From NCBI RefSeq assembly GCF_900172235.1, contig NZ_FWFQ01000002.1, forward strand, positions 1 to 64,000: a DNA stretch of 64,000 nt, in the 5' to 3' direction. The notes under the pieces were generated by a model that saw only the letters and a program-made list of their open reading frames with translations, was not told the origin of the DNA and did not search any database. The stretch comes from Pseudoruegeria aquimaris. GTDB taxonomy: Bacteria > Pseudomonadota > Alphaproteobacteria > Rhodobacterales > Rhodobacteraceae. Both the position numbers and the translations under genes were made by a program. Below are positions 17,235-24,556 of this stretch, piece after piece. Position 1 is the stretch's first letter. Each line of letters opens with the position of its first letter.

Positions 17235-17653
17235 CCAAGTGCAAGCACACCGCATACACCCGCCCCGCCAAAACCAACGCCGCCTCCGTAGGCGAACGGG
17301 GCCGCTCCCGCTGGGCACGCCACCTCCGCAAGAAGGTTTTCAACAGCGTCCCTCCGATGGAGTTCATCATTCAAGAGGAGGCAGGGGTCGCGGCAGCAGT
17401 TCGCCGACAGCGCAACTCCACCTCCCGATTCCGCCGATTGGAGGAGCGCCCCCGCTGGTCCACCATACAACTGCGCATCGAGCAGGTGGCCACCGTGGAA
17501 CTTCTCCAAGCGCGGCACCTCAAGGCCACCGGAAAGGAAATATCAAAGGCCGAAGCAGTAGCTGCCCTGATGTCCGAGGGTCTCGACCGCATCCTTGCTC
17601 ACGCTGACTTCGGTGGCACGACCGCTGCCGCTGATGATGCCCCGATGGACTGA
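17231..17653 (+). CDS. Basic protein with possible ribbon-helix-helix region
   Basis: This 140-residue protein has a very basic N-terminal half (RPAKTNAASVGERGRSRWARHLRKK). A C-terminal segment starts STIQLRIEQVATVELLQ and continues ISKAEAVAALMSEGLDRIL. The strand-helix-helix pattern with a final AVAALMSEGLDRIL helix is reminiscent of ribbon-helix-helix DNA-binding proteins such as relaxosome accessory factors. The resemblance is weak. It is coupled to the gene upstream by an ATGA overlap. A DNA-binding or nicking-accessory role in the element is possible but unproven. Confidence 0.5.
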   Translation: MTKCKHTAYTRPAKTNAASVGERGRSRWARHLRKKVFNSVPPMEFIIQEEAGVAAAVRRQRNSTSRFRRLEERPRWSTIQLRIEQVATVELLQARHLKATGKEISKAEAVAALMSEGLDRILAHADFGGTTAAADDAPMD

Positions 17654-17704
17654 CGCCCTCTTTCGTTTCACCGACAACCCCACACCGCAATCAAGGAAAA
17701 CCAC

Positions 17705-18694
17705 ATGACCGAATGGATCAACGCCGCAGGAACTCCCGAAAGCTCTATTTCAACTCTCGCTTCCAGCGACCAACCGCCCAACGCCCACGCAAATGCTGTT
17801 GCCGGCAACGGTGGCGGCTGGGAAAGCTCCAGCAGCGGTGGCACCACCAGCAACCCCTCCGTATCCCATCAAGCCCGTGCTAACGACGATGAAAGCGGGG
17901 GGCTGATGGCAACCGTCCGATCTCCTGCGGGAAGCCCGATCATGGCACGCTCGCCGGGGCCGAAAGACATCATCATGTTTCGCGGGGTGGGCATCCCCTT
18001 GGACGTGGCCGCAAGTATTCCCGAGGTTCCTATCCACCGGAACGCCGACGGGAGCTTCTCCGACACAACACCGCAAGCGACCCTCAAAGACCCCACCGAG
18101 GGCGTGCGACCTGCTACCCAAGAGACCCACGAGGAAAGCGAAGAGCAGCCCGAGGGGGTCACCTTCGGCGAGGCCGGGGAGGCAGCCCTAAGTGAACTTA
18201 TGACCACCCAGCAACCGGGCAACCTCTACCGGACCCTCGACAGCATCCTCCAGACTGGAGACGTCGACGCGATGACCATGGAACGTATGTCCTCCACCGC
18301 CGGAGTAGAACCGGGCCAGATGTTCGAGCAGATCAACGCGGTTTGGCAGGGTGCCCACGAAGCTGGCGCGGAAGTTCTGGCAGAGGCGGGGATCGAAGAC
18401 GATGAGGCGTTCCAAGCCTTCGTCACCAGCGACCTGAAACGCAAGGCAGACTTCAAAGAGGCAGCCCGAAACATGTTCCTTCACGGGAAGCCGGAGGGCC
18501 TCCGCTCGATGGCAGAAAACTATCTCCCCGCCATGGACCGATACGAAGGTGCTCGCGTTAAGGAAATGCTGACGGAGGCGGGATGGCAGTATGCTGAAAA
18601 GCCCGATGGTGGCCTTAATGTCCTCGTTAGCGGCGTCCCTGTGTCTTGGGAGGTCGCGGTGAAGCAACGCATCATCACGTTCTCTCGCGGCTAG
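17705..18694 (+). CDS. Unrecognised 329-residue protein of the element
   Basis: The largest cargo protein has a Ser/Gly/Asn-rich, probably disordered N-terminal 65 residues and a short DIIMFRGVGIPLDVAASIP block near residue 90. An acidic linker (ETHEESEEQPEG) and an all-helical C-terminal domain of about 180 residues follow. The layout (disordered acidic front, helical back) resembles scaffolding or adaptor proteins, but no family was recognised. It follows the preceding gene by 51 bases and is followed by a hairpin. It may be a structural protein of a minimal virus-like or satellite element, which is speculative. Confidence 0.5.
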   Translation: MTEWINAAGTPESSISTLASSDQPPNAHANAVAGNGGGWESSSSGGTTSNPSVSHQARANDDESGGLMATVRSPAGSPIMARSPGPKDIIMFRGVGIPLDVAASIPEVPIHRNADGSFSDTTPQATLKDPTEGVRPATQETHEESEEQPEGVTFGEAGEAALSELMTTQQPGNLYRTLDSILQTGDVDAMTMERMSSTAGVEPGQMFEQINAVWQGAHEAGAEVLAEAGIEDDEAFQAFVTSDLKRKADFKEAARNMFLHGKPEGLRSMAENYLPAMDRYEGARVKEMLTEAGWQYAEKPDGGLNVLVSGVPVSWEVAVKQRIITFSRG

Positions 18695-18712
18695 ATAAAA
18701 CCCCGGGAAAGC

Positions 18713-18737
18713 CCCCCTTCCCATCGTGGGTAGGGGG
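18713..18737 (+). terminator. Hairpin after the 329-residue gene
   Basis: CCCCC-TT-CCCA pairs with TGGG-TA-GGGGG around a 3-base TCG loop, giving a GC-rich stem with one mismatch. No T-run follows, so it may be a Rho-dependent or processing structure rather than a classic terminator. It lies 19 bases after the stop codon at 18694 and 31 bases before the next start. Confidence 0.4.
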
Positions 18738-18768
18738 AACCCCCAACGAACACCGAGAAGGTACCTAA

Positions 18769-19002
18769 ATGACGACTTTTTACGAGCCTGACGCCGAAGA
18801 CGGCGAGGAGGAGACCCAGCACTTTAACCCTAGGTGCAACCAAGCTACCTACCCCGGCGGCTACCTCAACGGCGCTCCTCCGTCCTCAGCCGAGGTTGCT
18901 GAGCGAGAGCAAGCCAGATACGCCGCCCGACAAGCAGCCGAAGAGGCATACCGGCAAGCGCTGGCCGAGCAGAAAGCCGAGACGGCAGAGAGCCAAGCAT
19001 GA
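18769..19002 (+). CDS. Small acidic/coiled-coil protein of the element
   Basis: This 77-residue protein is acidic at the N-terminus (EPDAEDGEEETQ), followed by a Pro/Gly-rich centre. An Ala/Glu/Gln-rich helix (EREQARYAARQAAEEAYRQA) is likely to form a coiled coil. No family was recognised. An AGAAGG lies 7 bases before the ATG. It ends 6 bases before the stop of the convergent integrase, so it is the last gene of the element's plus-strand set. Confidence 0.45.
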   Translation: MTTFYEPDAEDGEEETQHFNPRCNQATYPGGYLNGAPPSSAEVAEREQARYAARQAAEEAYRQALAEQKAETAESQA

Positions 19003-19007
19003 CCTCG

Positions 19008-20372
19008 TCAGTCAGCTTTCGCGGTCGATATGGCTAAGCCTTCACTTTCTTCAACAGCTTTGAGCGCCCTCAGCGCGACTGCAAGAAGGCCCTCTTCGCC
19101 CCCATAGGTCTCCCCAATGTTGGAAGGAGCGTGACCGAGGACGATATCTTGAGACACCTTGTCCACACCTGCTATCCGCATCCTGTCTTTCAGGCCGTGA
19201 CGTAGCGAGTGAACCTTGTGGCGCTTGTCGGTGGTGAACTTCCGCAGGTGCTTCATGAGGGCCGCCGAAGCTGCATCAGCGCCCCTTTCACGGGCATAAC
19301 GAGGGAAGAGGAAAGTGCCACCCTCGGCGGCCTCGGTGGCTTCTCTAGCGGCCTCCAGTGCATCACCCAAAAGGGGCACCGAACGGATACTGGACTGGGT
19401 CTTAAGGCGACGTACTTCGTTCCACTGTATGCGTATACAGGGCGTGGCACCTTCAAGGACAACGTCTTCAACGCGAAGGCCCGTGACTTCACCAAGGCGA
19501 CAGCCCGTCCCCGTCAAAATGCGCCAAATCAGGTAGAGTTCGCCCGTGAGCTTCGAACGAATGGCAAGCTCGATCTTCGGAGGCAGAGGGGCGACCTTGT
19601 CACGTGCTGCAACCTTTCGACCTTCAGCCGATGCTAGACCCTCGACAGGCAAGCGGTCGAAGGGATTCACCAAGTCAAGGAGGCCAAGTTCGCGAGAGCC
19701 ATACGAGACCACTGTCCGAAGGAGGCCAAGTTCTCGTTTCACAGATGAAGGGGCCACCGCGCCACCGCCAAGCTTCTCCCGAGCGAGCATGTGATCGCGT
19801 ACCTTGCGGGCATGTTCACGTGTAATGGAGGCCAACGGTGTTGCTGCCGAGAGGCCACCGTCTTCAGCCATACGCATCACCCTCTCAAGACGCACCATTG
19901 CGCCGCGATGCTCTGCCCCTAGACCGCCCCCGAGTTTCTCCTTCACGTAGACCTCACGGGCATCTTCGAGTGTCAACGGCGGGGGAGAACGTTCAGGGTC
20001 CATCAGGGCTTGCACCACCAGCGGTGACCGACCAAGCGAAGCCATGCTCTCAGCCGCCACTTCCCTAGCGTCATCACCGTCGAGGCCCACGACACCCGAG
20101 GCCACCTCATCGGCTTCCCTAAGGGCTTCCTCCCATGCTGCCCGAGGTGTCAGCTTCTTGCGGGGAGCCTTGACAGCCGCGACCTCCCGCTCGAACTCAG
20201 CTTCGACCAGAGCATAGCAGCGCATGAGGTCAGCGTCCGACCGGGCCTTAATTACCCGTTTCCATTCGCCCTTGCCCAACGCTGCCTTGGCTGCTTCGGG
20301 GACTCGCCGCCGGTATTCCCAGCGCCCTTGCCCAAGTTCTGACAGACCTCTCAACTTCATCATCACGCCCAT
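19008..20372 (-). CDS. int: Tyrosine-type site-specific integrase
   Basis: The 454-residue protein carries the catalytic set of the phage integrase family: the first Arg in GTGCRLGEVTGL, His388/Arg391 in HSLRHG, His414 in LGHAPSN and the nucleophile Tyr423 in GETYG. The N-terminal 200 residues include an SAM-like core-binding region. ATG 20372 is the start because AGGAGGT precedes it by 7 bases; the frame opens as far as 20474 but that would run into tRNA-Thr. It lies 90 bases from the tRNA with three TGTGGACC repeats between, as expected for an integrase beside its own att site. It is presumed to integrate and excise the 7.25-kb element. Confidence 0.93.
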   Translation of the reverse strand: MGVMMKLRGLSELGQGRWEYRRRVPEAAKAALGKGEWKRVIKARSDADLMRCYALVEAEFEREVAAVKAPRKKLTPRAAWEEALREADEVASGVVGLDGDDAREVAAESMASLGRSPLVVQALMDPERSPPPLTLEDAREVYVKEKLGGGLGAEHRGAMVRLERVMRMAEDGGLSAATPLASITREHARKVRDHMLAREKLGGGAVAPSSVKRELGLLRTVVSYGSRELGLLDLVNPFDRLPVEGLASAEGRKVAARDKVAPLPPKIELAIRSKLTGELYLIWRILTGTGCRLGEVTGLRVEDVVLEGATPCIRIQWNEVRRLKTQSSIRSVPLLGDALEAAREATEAAEGGTFLFPRYARERGADAASAALMKHLRKFTTDKRHKVHSLRHGLKDRMRIAGVDKVSQDIVLGHAPSNIGETYGGEEGLLAVALRALKAVEESEGLAISTAKAD

Positions 20373-20374
20373 AG

Positions 20375-20405
20375 TGTGGACCTCCTGTGGACCTAAATGT
20401 GGACC
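20375..20405. repeat. Three TGTGGACC repeats upstream of int
   Basis: TGTGGACC occurs at 20375-20382, 20386-20393 and 20398-20405, with centre spacing of 11 and 12 bp. The second copy overlaps the integrase Shine-Dalgarno on the other strand. A fourth copy lies at the other end of the element at 13338, where the 10-mer TGTGGACCCG is shared with the third copy here. The arrangement suggests arm-type binding sites for the integrase or an excisionase that also represses int. Confidence 0.6.
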
Positions 20406-20461
20406 CGAGAAGGCAGCTACCAGCCTGTTTTCGTTGACAATAAGGTGGATCGCAAGAGTTG

Positions 20462-20478
20462 TTGGTGCCCCCACACGG
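20462..20478. repeat. tRNA-proximal attachment-site core (att repeat 2)
   Basis: The sequence TTGGTGCCCCCACACGG covers the CCA end, acceptor strand and part of the T-stem of tRNA-Thr. It is identical to 13227-13243. Integration here leaves the tRNA gene whole. Confidence 0.9.
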
Positions 20479-20538
20479 ACTCGAACCGCGGACCCACTGA
20501 TTACAAATCAGTTGCTCTACCAGCTGAGCTATAGGGGC
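20463..20538 (-). tRNA. tRNA-Thr (anticodon UGU)
   Basis: On the minus strand, 76 bases including an encoded CCA fold into a standard cloverleaf. The acceptor stem is GCCCCTA with TGGGGGC; the D-arm contains AGCTCAGCTGGTAGAGC; the anticodon loop TTTGTAA carries TGT; the T-arm contains GGTTCGAGTCC. The 3' end doubles as the attachment site of the adjacent element. The anticodon UGU reads ACA and, by wobble, ACG codons. Confidence 0.96.
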
Positions 20539-20592
20539 GACGGGGCCGATTTACGCGTTGGGGGCTGTCGGCGCAAGCGTGTTTTTGCTGCC

Positions 20593-22251
20593 CTAGCGGC
20601 TTGCCCGCGCCAGCAGCAGCACCGCCGCCAGTCCCACGCCGATCACCAGGATCGCGGCCGGGGCGGCGTCGCCGAGGTTTTCGAGCGAGGCCTGCTCGTA
20701 GACGCGCGTGGCCAGAGTGTTGTAGTTGAAGGGGCGCAGCAGCAGCGTGGCGGGCAGCTCCTTCACGCAGTCCACGAAGACGAGCAGGAGCGCGGCCCCG
20801 ACGGAGCTGCGCATCAGCGGCGCGTAGACCTCGCGCAGCGCGCCCCCGGCCGTGCGCCCCAGCGAGCGCGCCGCCAGCGGCAGGTTGGGCGCCACCCGCC
20901 CCATCGCGCCGTCCACCGCGCCCTGCGCGATGGCGAAGAAGCGCACGAAATAGGCGAAGACCACCGCGAAGGCCGTCCCGGTCAGCAGGAGCCCCGGATC
21001 ATGGCCCGTCAGGGCGAGGATGCCGTCGGCGAGCCGGTTGTCGAGCTGCGCCAGCGGGATCAGGATCCCGACGCCCAGCACCGCCCCCGGCGCGGCATAT
21101 CCGATGGTGGTGACGGGCAGCAGCAGCCGCGGCAGCCGCGCGCCGCTGAGGCGCACGCCATAGACCATGAACACCGCCGCAAGGACGGTTGCCGCCGCCG
21201 CGGTGCCGCCCACGAAGAGCGTGTTCAGCAGGGCCTCGATCAGCCCCGGATCCGCCCAGCGCTCGGCGTTGGCGATGGCGTGATCGAGGATCACCGCCGC
21301 GGGGAAGACGAAACCGAAGAGGAACGGCAGCGCGCAGAACACCGTTGCCGCCCAGCCGCGCCAGCCCGTGAGGGGCGCGGGCTGAACGGGGCGCTGGCCC
21401 CGGCTGGTGGTATAGTAGCGGCTGCGGCGCCGGCCCGCCTTCTCCAGCGTCACCAGCAGCATGACCAGCAGCAGCACGACGCCCGCCAATTGGGCCGCGC
21501 CCCCGGCATTGTTGGATTCGAGCCAGACGGAAAAGATGCCGGTGGTGAGCGTCTGGACCGCGAAGTAGTCCATCGTCCCGAAATCGGCCACCGTCTCCAT
21601 CATCGCGATGGCCGCACCGGCGGCGATGGCGGGGCGCGCCATCGGCAGCCCCAGCTTGAAGAACCGCCGCCAGGGCCCGGCGCCCAGCGCGCGGGCCACC
21701 TCGTAGGAACTGCCCGACTGCTCCCGGAAGGCGGCGCGCGACAGCAGGTACACGTAGGGCGCAAGCGCCGCCGAGAGCACGAGGATGGCGAAGCCTTCCG
21801 AACGCACCTCGGGGAACCAGTAGTCCCGTGCCGTCTGCCAACCGAACAGCCCGCGCAGCGCCGTCTGCAGCGGGCCGGCGTATTCGAGGAAATCCACCAG
21901 CGCATAGGCGCCCACATAGGCCGGGATCGCCAGCGGCAGCAGGAGCAGCCACTCCAGGTAGCGCGCGGCCGGGAAGCGATACATCGTCAGCAGCCAGGCG
22001 CAGGACGCGCCCACCACCGCCGTGATCGCGCCGACCGAAACGGCCATCACGAATGTCGTCTTGAGATAGCGCGGCAGGGTGGTGGCCATCATGTGCGGCC
22101 AGATGTTCTCGCTCGGGTTGAAGGCGATCCAGACCACCGCGAGGATCGGCGCGAGCACCAGCGCCGCCACGATCACCGCCCCCACGGACCAGGGGCTCAC
22201 GCGGCGCCTGCGCGCGCCGGGGGCTGTCGGGAGGGCTGAGGAGTCGGTCAT
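20593..22251 (-). CDS. Fe(3+)-type ABC transporter permease (FbpB/SfuB family)
   Basis: The 552-residue inner-membrane protein has two fused permease halves with about 12 membrane segments. The first half contains ETVADFGTMDYF and the second FVDCVKELPATLLLRPFN, both EAA-loop landmarks of FbpB-type ferric-iron permeases. No periplasmic binding protein or ATPase gene is adjacent, so the partners must be encoded elsewhere. It follows tRNA-Thr on the same strand but is unlikely to be co-transcribed with it: the tRNA gene is downstream of its stop. Substrate is inferred from family. Confidence 0.88.
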   Translation of the reverse strand: MTDSSALPTAPGARRRRVSPWSVGAVIVAALVLAPILAVVWIAFNPSENIWPHMMATTLPRYLKTTFVMAVSVGAITAVVGASCAWLLTMYRFPAARYLEWLLLLPLAIPAYVGAYALVDFLEYAGPLQTALRGLFGWQTARDYWFPEVRSEGFAILVLSAALAPYVYLLSRAAFREQSGSSYEVARALGAGPWRRFFKLGLPMARPAIAAGAAIAMMETVADFGTMDYFAVQTLTTGIFSVWLESNNAGGAAQLAGVVLLLVMLLVTLEKAGRRRSRYYTTSRGQRPVQPAPLTGWRGWAATVFCALPFLFGFVFPAAVILDHAIANAERWADPGLIEALLNTLFVGGTAAAATVLAAVFMVYGVRLSGARLPRLLLPVTTIGYAAPGAVLGVGILIPLAQLDNRLADGILALTGHDPGLLLTGTAFAVVFAYFVRFFAIAQGAVDGAMGRVAPNLPLAARSLGRTAGGALREVYAPLMRSSVGAALLLVFVDCVKELPATLLLRPFNYNTLATRVYEQASLENLGDAAPAAILVIGVGLAAVLLLARASR

Positions 22252-22342
22252 GTCTGCGGCCTATCGGAAACCGGTTTAAGTGTCCAGATTTCCGCGTATA
22301 TACTGGGGCGAACCAGGAAAGAAGAAGCGGACGCAGACGCCC

Positions 22343-23218
22343 ATGCAGGTAGCCATACACCTCGGCGCTCACTCCACGGACGGTGATCGCCTGATCAAGG
22401 GAATGCTGAAGAACCGGGATATTCTCGGCGAACAGGGCATCGTGGCCCCTGCCCCCACCCGCTACCGCTCCCTGATCCGCGAAACGATGCAGGCGCTCAA
22501 CAACGCCCGCCCCACAGAGGACGCTCAGCAGGCGCTGTTCGACGATCTGGTGGAGGACGAAGGCGCCACGCGGCTGCTGCTGTCGAACGAGCATTTCATC
22601 TGCGTCCAGCAGAAGGTGCTGGAGCATGGCACGCTCTATGCCCGCGCCGGCGAGAAGATCGCGGGGCTGACGAACCTCTTCTACGGGCACGAGGTCGAGT
22701 TCTTCCTCGCCATCGCCAACCCGGCCACCTTCCTGCCCACGATCGCCGCGCGCGTGAAGAACAAGAGCTTCGCCCAGTGGTATGGCATGACGGATGCCAC
22801 CGCGCTGCGCTGGTCCGACGTGATCGCCCGGATCCGGGCCGCCAACCCCTCCGCCCCGCTCACCGTCTGGTGCAACGAGGACACCCCGCTGATCTGGCCG
22901 CAGGTCATGCGCGAATTCGCCGGCGTGGATCACGGCGTCGAATTCGTCGGGCGCTACGAGGTGCTGGCCCAGATCATGAAGAAGGAGGGCATGAAGCGCT
23001 TCAAGGAGTATATCGAGGCCCATCCGCCGGTGACGGAAGTCCACCTGCGCCGGGTGATGGCGGCTTTCCTCGACAAATACGCCATAGAGGACGCGATCGA
23101 GGTGGAACTCGACCTGCCCGGCTGGACGGAAGACTACGTGGACCACCTCTCCGATCTCTACGAGGAAGACGTGGAACTGATCGCACGCATGCCCGGCGTG
23201 ACCTTCATCGCACCGTGA
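22343..23218 (+). CDS. Conserved hypothetical protein (QVAIHLGAH family)
   Basis: This 291-residue protein begins MQVAIHLGAHSTDGDRLIKG. The frame opens 21 codons earlier at a GTG, but ATG 22343 gives the compact conserved N-terminus expected for this family. It has no signal peptide or membrane helix. The HLGAH start followed by long helices and a LLLSNEHFICV block near residue 80 resembles sulfotransferase-like or glycan-associated proteins seen in rhodobacters, though no PAPS loop is present. It ends 4 bases from the convergent AAA-type kinase gene. Function unknown. Confidence 0.7.
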   Translation: MQVAIHLGAHSTDGDRLIKGMLKNRDILGEQGIVAPAPTRYRSLIRETMQALNNARPTEDAQQALFDDLVEDEGATRLLLSNEHFICVQQKVLEHGTLYARAGEKIAGLTNLFYGHEVEFFLAIANPATFLPTIAARVKNKSFAQWYGMTDATALRWSDVIARIRAANPSAPLTVWCNEDTPLIWPQVMREFAGVDHGVEFVGRYEVLAQIMKKEGMKRFKEYIEAHPPVTEVHLRRVMAAFLDKYAIEDAIEVELDLPGWTEDYVDHLSDLYEEDVELIARMPGVTFIAP

Positions 23219-23221
23219 TGT

Positions 23222-23740
23222 TCAGGGCAGCGCCGTGTGCACCACGAGCCTGAAGCCTTCCTCGGGCTTCGGCGGAGCGTAGTGTTTCGTGAACCGGCGG
23301 AACTGGGCCTCGGTGGCCGCGAAGGGATGCGCACCGCCGGCGTTGCGGGCCTTGAGCCGGGCGAGGCAGAGATCGTCCGGCGCCTCGATCACATGCATCC
23401 GGTGCGCGGCGCCGGAATCTTCGAGCAGGCGGGCCATCCAGGCGCGCTGCTCCTCGGTATTTGCGGGGAAATCCATCACCACCGATACGCCGGCCCGCAG
23501 CAGGCCGACCACGTGGGGCCCGATGGCTCCGCGCAGCAAGGCCGCGCAGCGCAGGTAGTCGGCCCCCGTCCGCATCTGCTCGGAAAACAGGGCGGCGAGC
23601 CATTCGTCTTCCGACAGTCGCACCGTCGCGGGGGCCTCGGCGAGATGGCGGGCCAGCGTGGATTTGCCGGAGGCGATCTTGCCGCAGATCAGGTGCAGCA
23701 CGGGGGGTGTCCGGGGTTCGGGCGCGGAAGCGGTTGCCAT
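23222..23740 (-). CDS. P-loop kinase-like ATPase (AAA_33)
   Basis: This 172-residue protein has a Walker A motif GKIASGKST at residues 20-28, a RLSEDEWL block near 40 and a Walker B-like VSVVMDFPANT near 85. A lid region with RLKARNAGGAHPF lies near residue 135. The arrangement fits small nucleotide/polyol-kinase-like or zeta-toxin-like AAA_33 proteins. There is no antitoxin-like partner, so a toxin role is not supported. Substrate unknown. It is convergent with the preceding gene and lies 52 bases downstream of the gapR-like gene. Confidence 0.75.
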   Translation of the reverse strand: MATASAPEPRTPPVLHLICGKIASGKSTLARHLAEAPATVRLSEDEWLAALFSEQMRTGADYLRCAALLRGAIGPHVVGLLRAGVSVVMDFPANTEEQRAWMARLLEDSGAAHRMHVIEAPDDLCLARLKARNAGGAHPFAATEAQFRRFTKHYAPPKPEEGFRLVVHTALP

Positions 23741-23792
23741 GCGGTGGCCTTTCGGTTGCGCGCCCGGCCCGTTCGCGGCCGGCCCCGAAGGC

Positions 23793-24059
23793 TCAGCCCA
23801 TGCCGAGTGCCTGCTTGTACATATCCAGCACCGCCTCTTCCTCGGCGATGTCGTGGGGTTCGCGCTTGCGCAGGGCGATGACCTTGCGCATCACCTTGGT
23901 ATCGTAGCCGCGCCCCTTGGCTTCGGCCATGACTTCCTTCTGCTGGTCGGCGATGTCCTTTTTCTCGGCTTCGAGGCGCTCGTAGCGCTCGATGAACTGG
24001 CGCAGCTCGTCGGCGGCCACGCGGTAGGTTGCATCCACCTGGGTGTCTTCCATGTCCAT
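23793..24059 (-). CDS. gapR: GapR family nucleoid protein (DUF2312)
   Basis: The 88-residue protein consists of a coiled-coil first half ([20 protein letters not shown]) and a basic second half ([20 protein letters not shown]). It matches the DUF2312 family, whose Caulobacter member GapR forms tetramers that clamp AT-rich, overtwisted DNA ahead of polymerases. Length is that of the family. ATG 24059 is chosen over an upstream frame of low-quality sequence, and an in-frame second Met follows two codons later. Involvement in chromosome segregation and replication is family knowledge, not shown here. Confidence 0.85.
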   Translation of the reverse strand: MDMEDTQVDATYRVAADELRQFIERYERLEAEKKDIADQQKEVMAEAKGRGYDTKVMRKVIALRKREPHDIAEEEAVLDMYKQALGMG

Positions 24060-24198
24060 GCCCTGCTCTCTTTCGTTCTTGAGTGGCGGTCTCGGTCCGG
24101 CCCTTGCTAGCTTGGCCCGCCGCCCCCTGCAAGGGGTTGCCTGCCGGCAGCGCATGCGCTAGGCGCTGCCCCCGTTGGCCTTTGGGAAAGGATACGGC

Positions 24199-24414
24199 AT
24201 GGCGATCATGGTCTGGATCGGCGCAGCGTTCTCTGTGCTCGGGCTCGTTGGGCTCTTCTACTGCATCTACGTGGCCGCCAGGGCCAAGCGCGAAGGCCTC
24301 AAGGGCGAAGACATGCAGATGCGGCTCAAGGGGCTCGTGGCGCTGAACATGGGGGCGCTCTTTCTCTCCGTGATCGGGCTGATGCTCGTGGCGCTGGGTG
24401 TCTTCTTCGCCTGA
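24199..24414 (+). CDS. Small two-helix membrane protein
   Basis: This 71-residue protein has two predicted membrane helices (residues 3-24 and 45-70) around a basic cytoplasmic loop RAKREGLKGEDMQMRLK. AAAGGA lies 6 bases before the ATG. Small proteins of this type are common in Rhodobacterales; the function is unknown. It precedes gnd by about 140 bases but is not clearly in the same operon. Confidence 0.7.
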   Translation: MAIMVWIGAAFSVLGLVGLFYCIYVAARAKREGLKGEDMQMRLKGLVALNMGALFLSVIGLMLVALGVFFA

Positions 24415-24556
24415 ACACGCTGCGCTGCCGCGTAAGCGCGGGGTTCAAAAAACCGCCGCGGCGCATAATGATAACGCAAACATTCCGAATTTTCGGTGGC
24501 CACAGCTCCCGGGGCCAAAAGGGGGCGCGGCCGCACCTGCACGAGGGACCAGACGC

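Larger units (their letters stand above)
13227..20478. mobile_element. Integrated genetic element in the 3' end of tRNA-Thr
   Basis: A 17-bp sequence, TTGGTGCCCCCACACGG, is present at 13227-13243 and again at 20462-20478, where it forms the 3' end of tRNA-Thr. Between the copies lie 7.2 kb with composition unlike the flanks, a tyrosine integrase reading inward from the tRNA, a serine recombinase, an HNH endonuclease and a short operon of unrecognised genes. This is the classic architecture of a tRNA-integrated island that rebuilds the tRNA on insertion. No capsid, terminase, replication initiator or conjugation gene was recognised, so it may be a satellite, a mobilisable element or a defence island. 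Confidence 0.9.

Noticed and set aside
20373-20474. N-terminal extension of the integrase into tRNA-Thr
   Set aside because: A strong AGGAGGT precedes ATG 20372, and the longer frame would overlap the tRNA gene.
20224-22239. 671-codon plus-strand open frame across tRNA-Thr and the permease gene
   Set aside because: Runs through a tRNA and is antisense to clear integrase and permease motifs.
22280-22342. GTG start adding 21 codons to the hypothetical protein at 22343
   Set aside because: The extension is basic and poorly structured; ATG 22343 gives the compact family-like start.
23222-23740. Zeta-type toxin
   Set aside because: P-loop kinase features are present, but no antitoxin gene is adjacent and the substrate residues cannot be confirmed.
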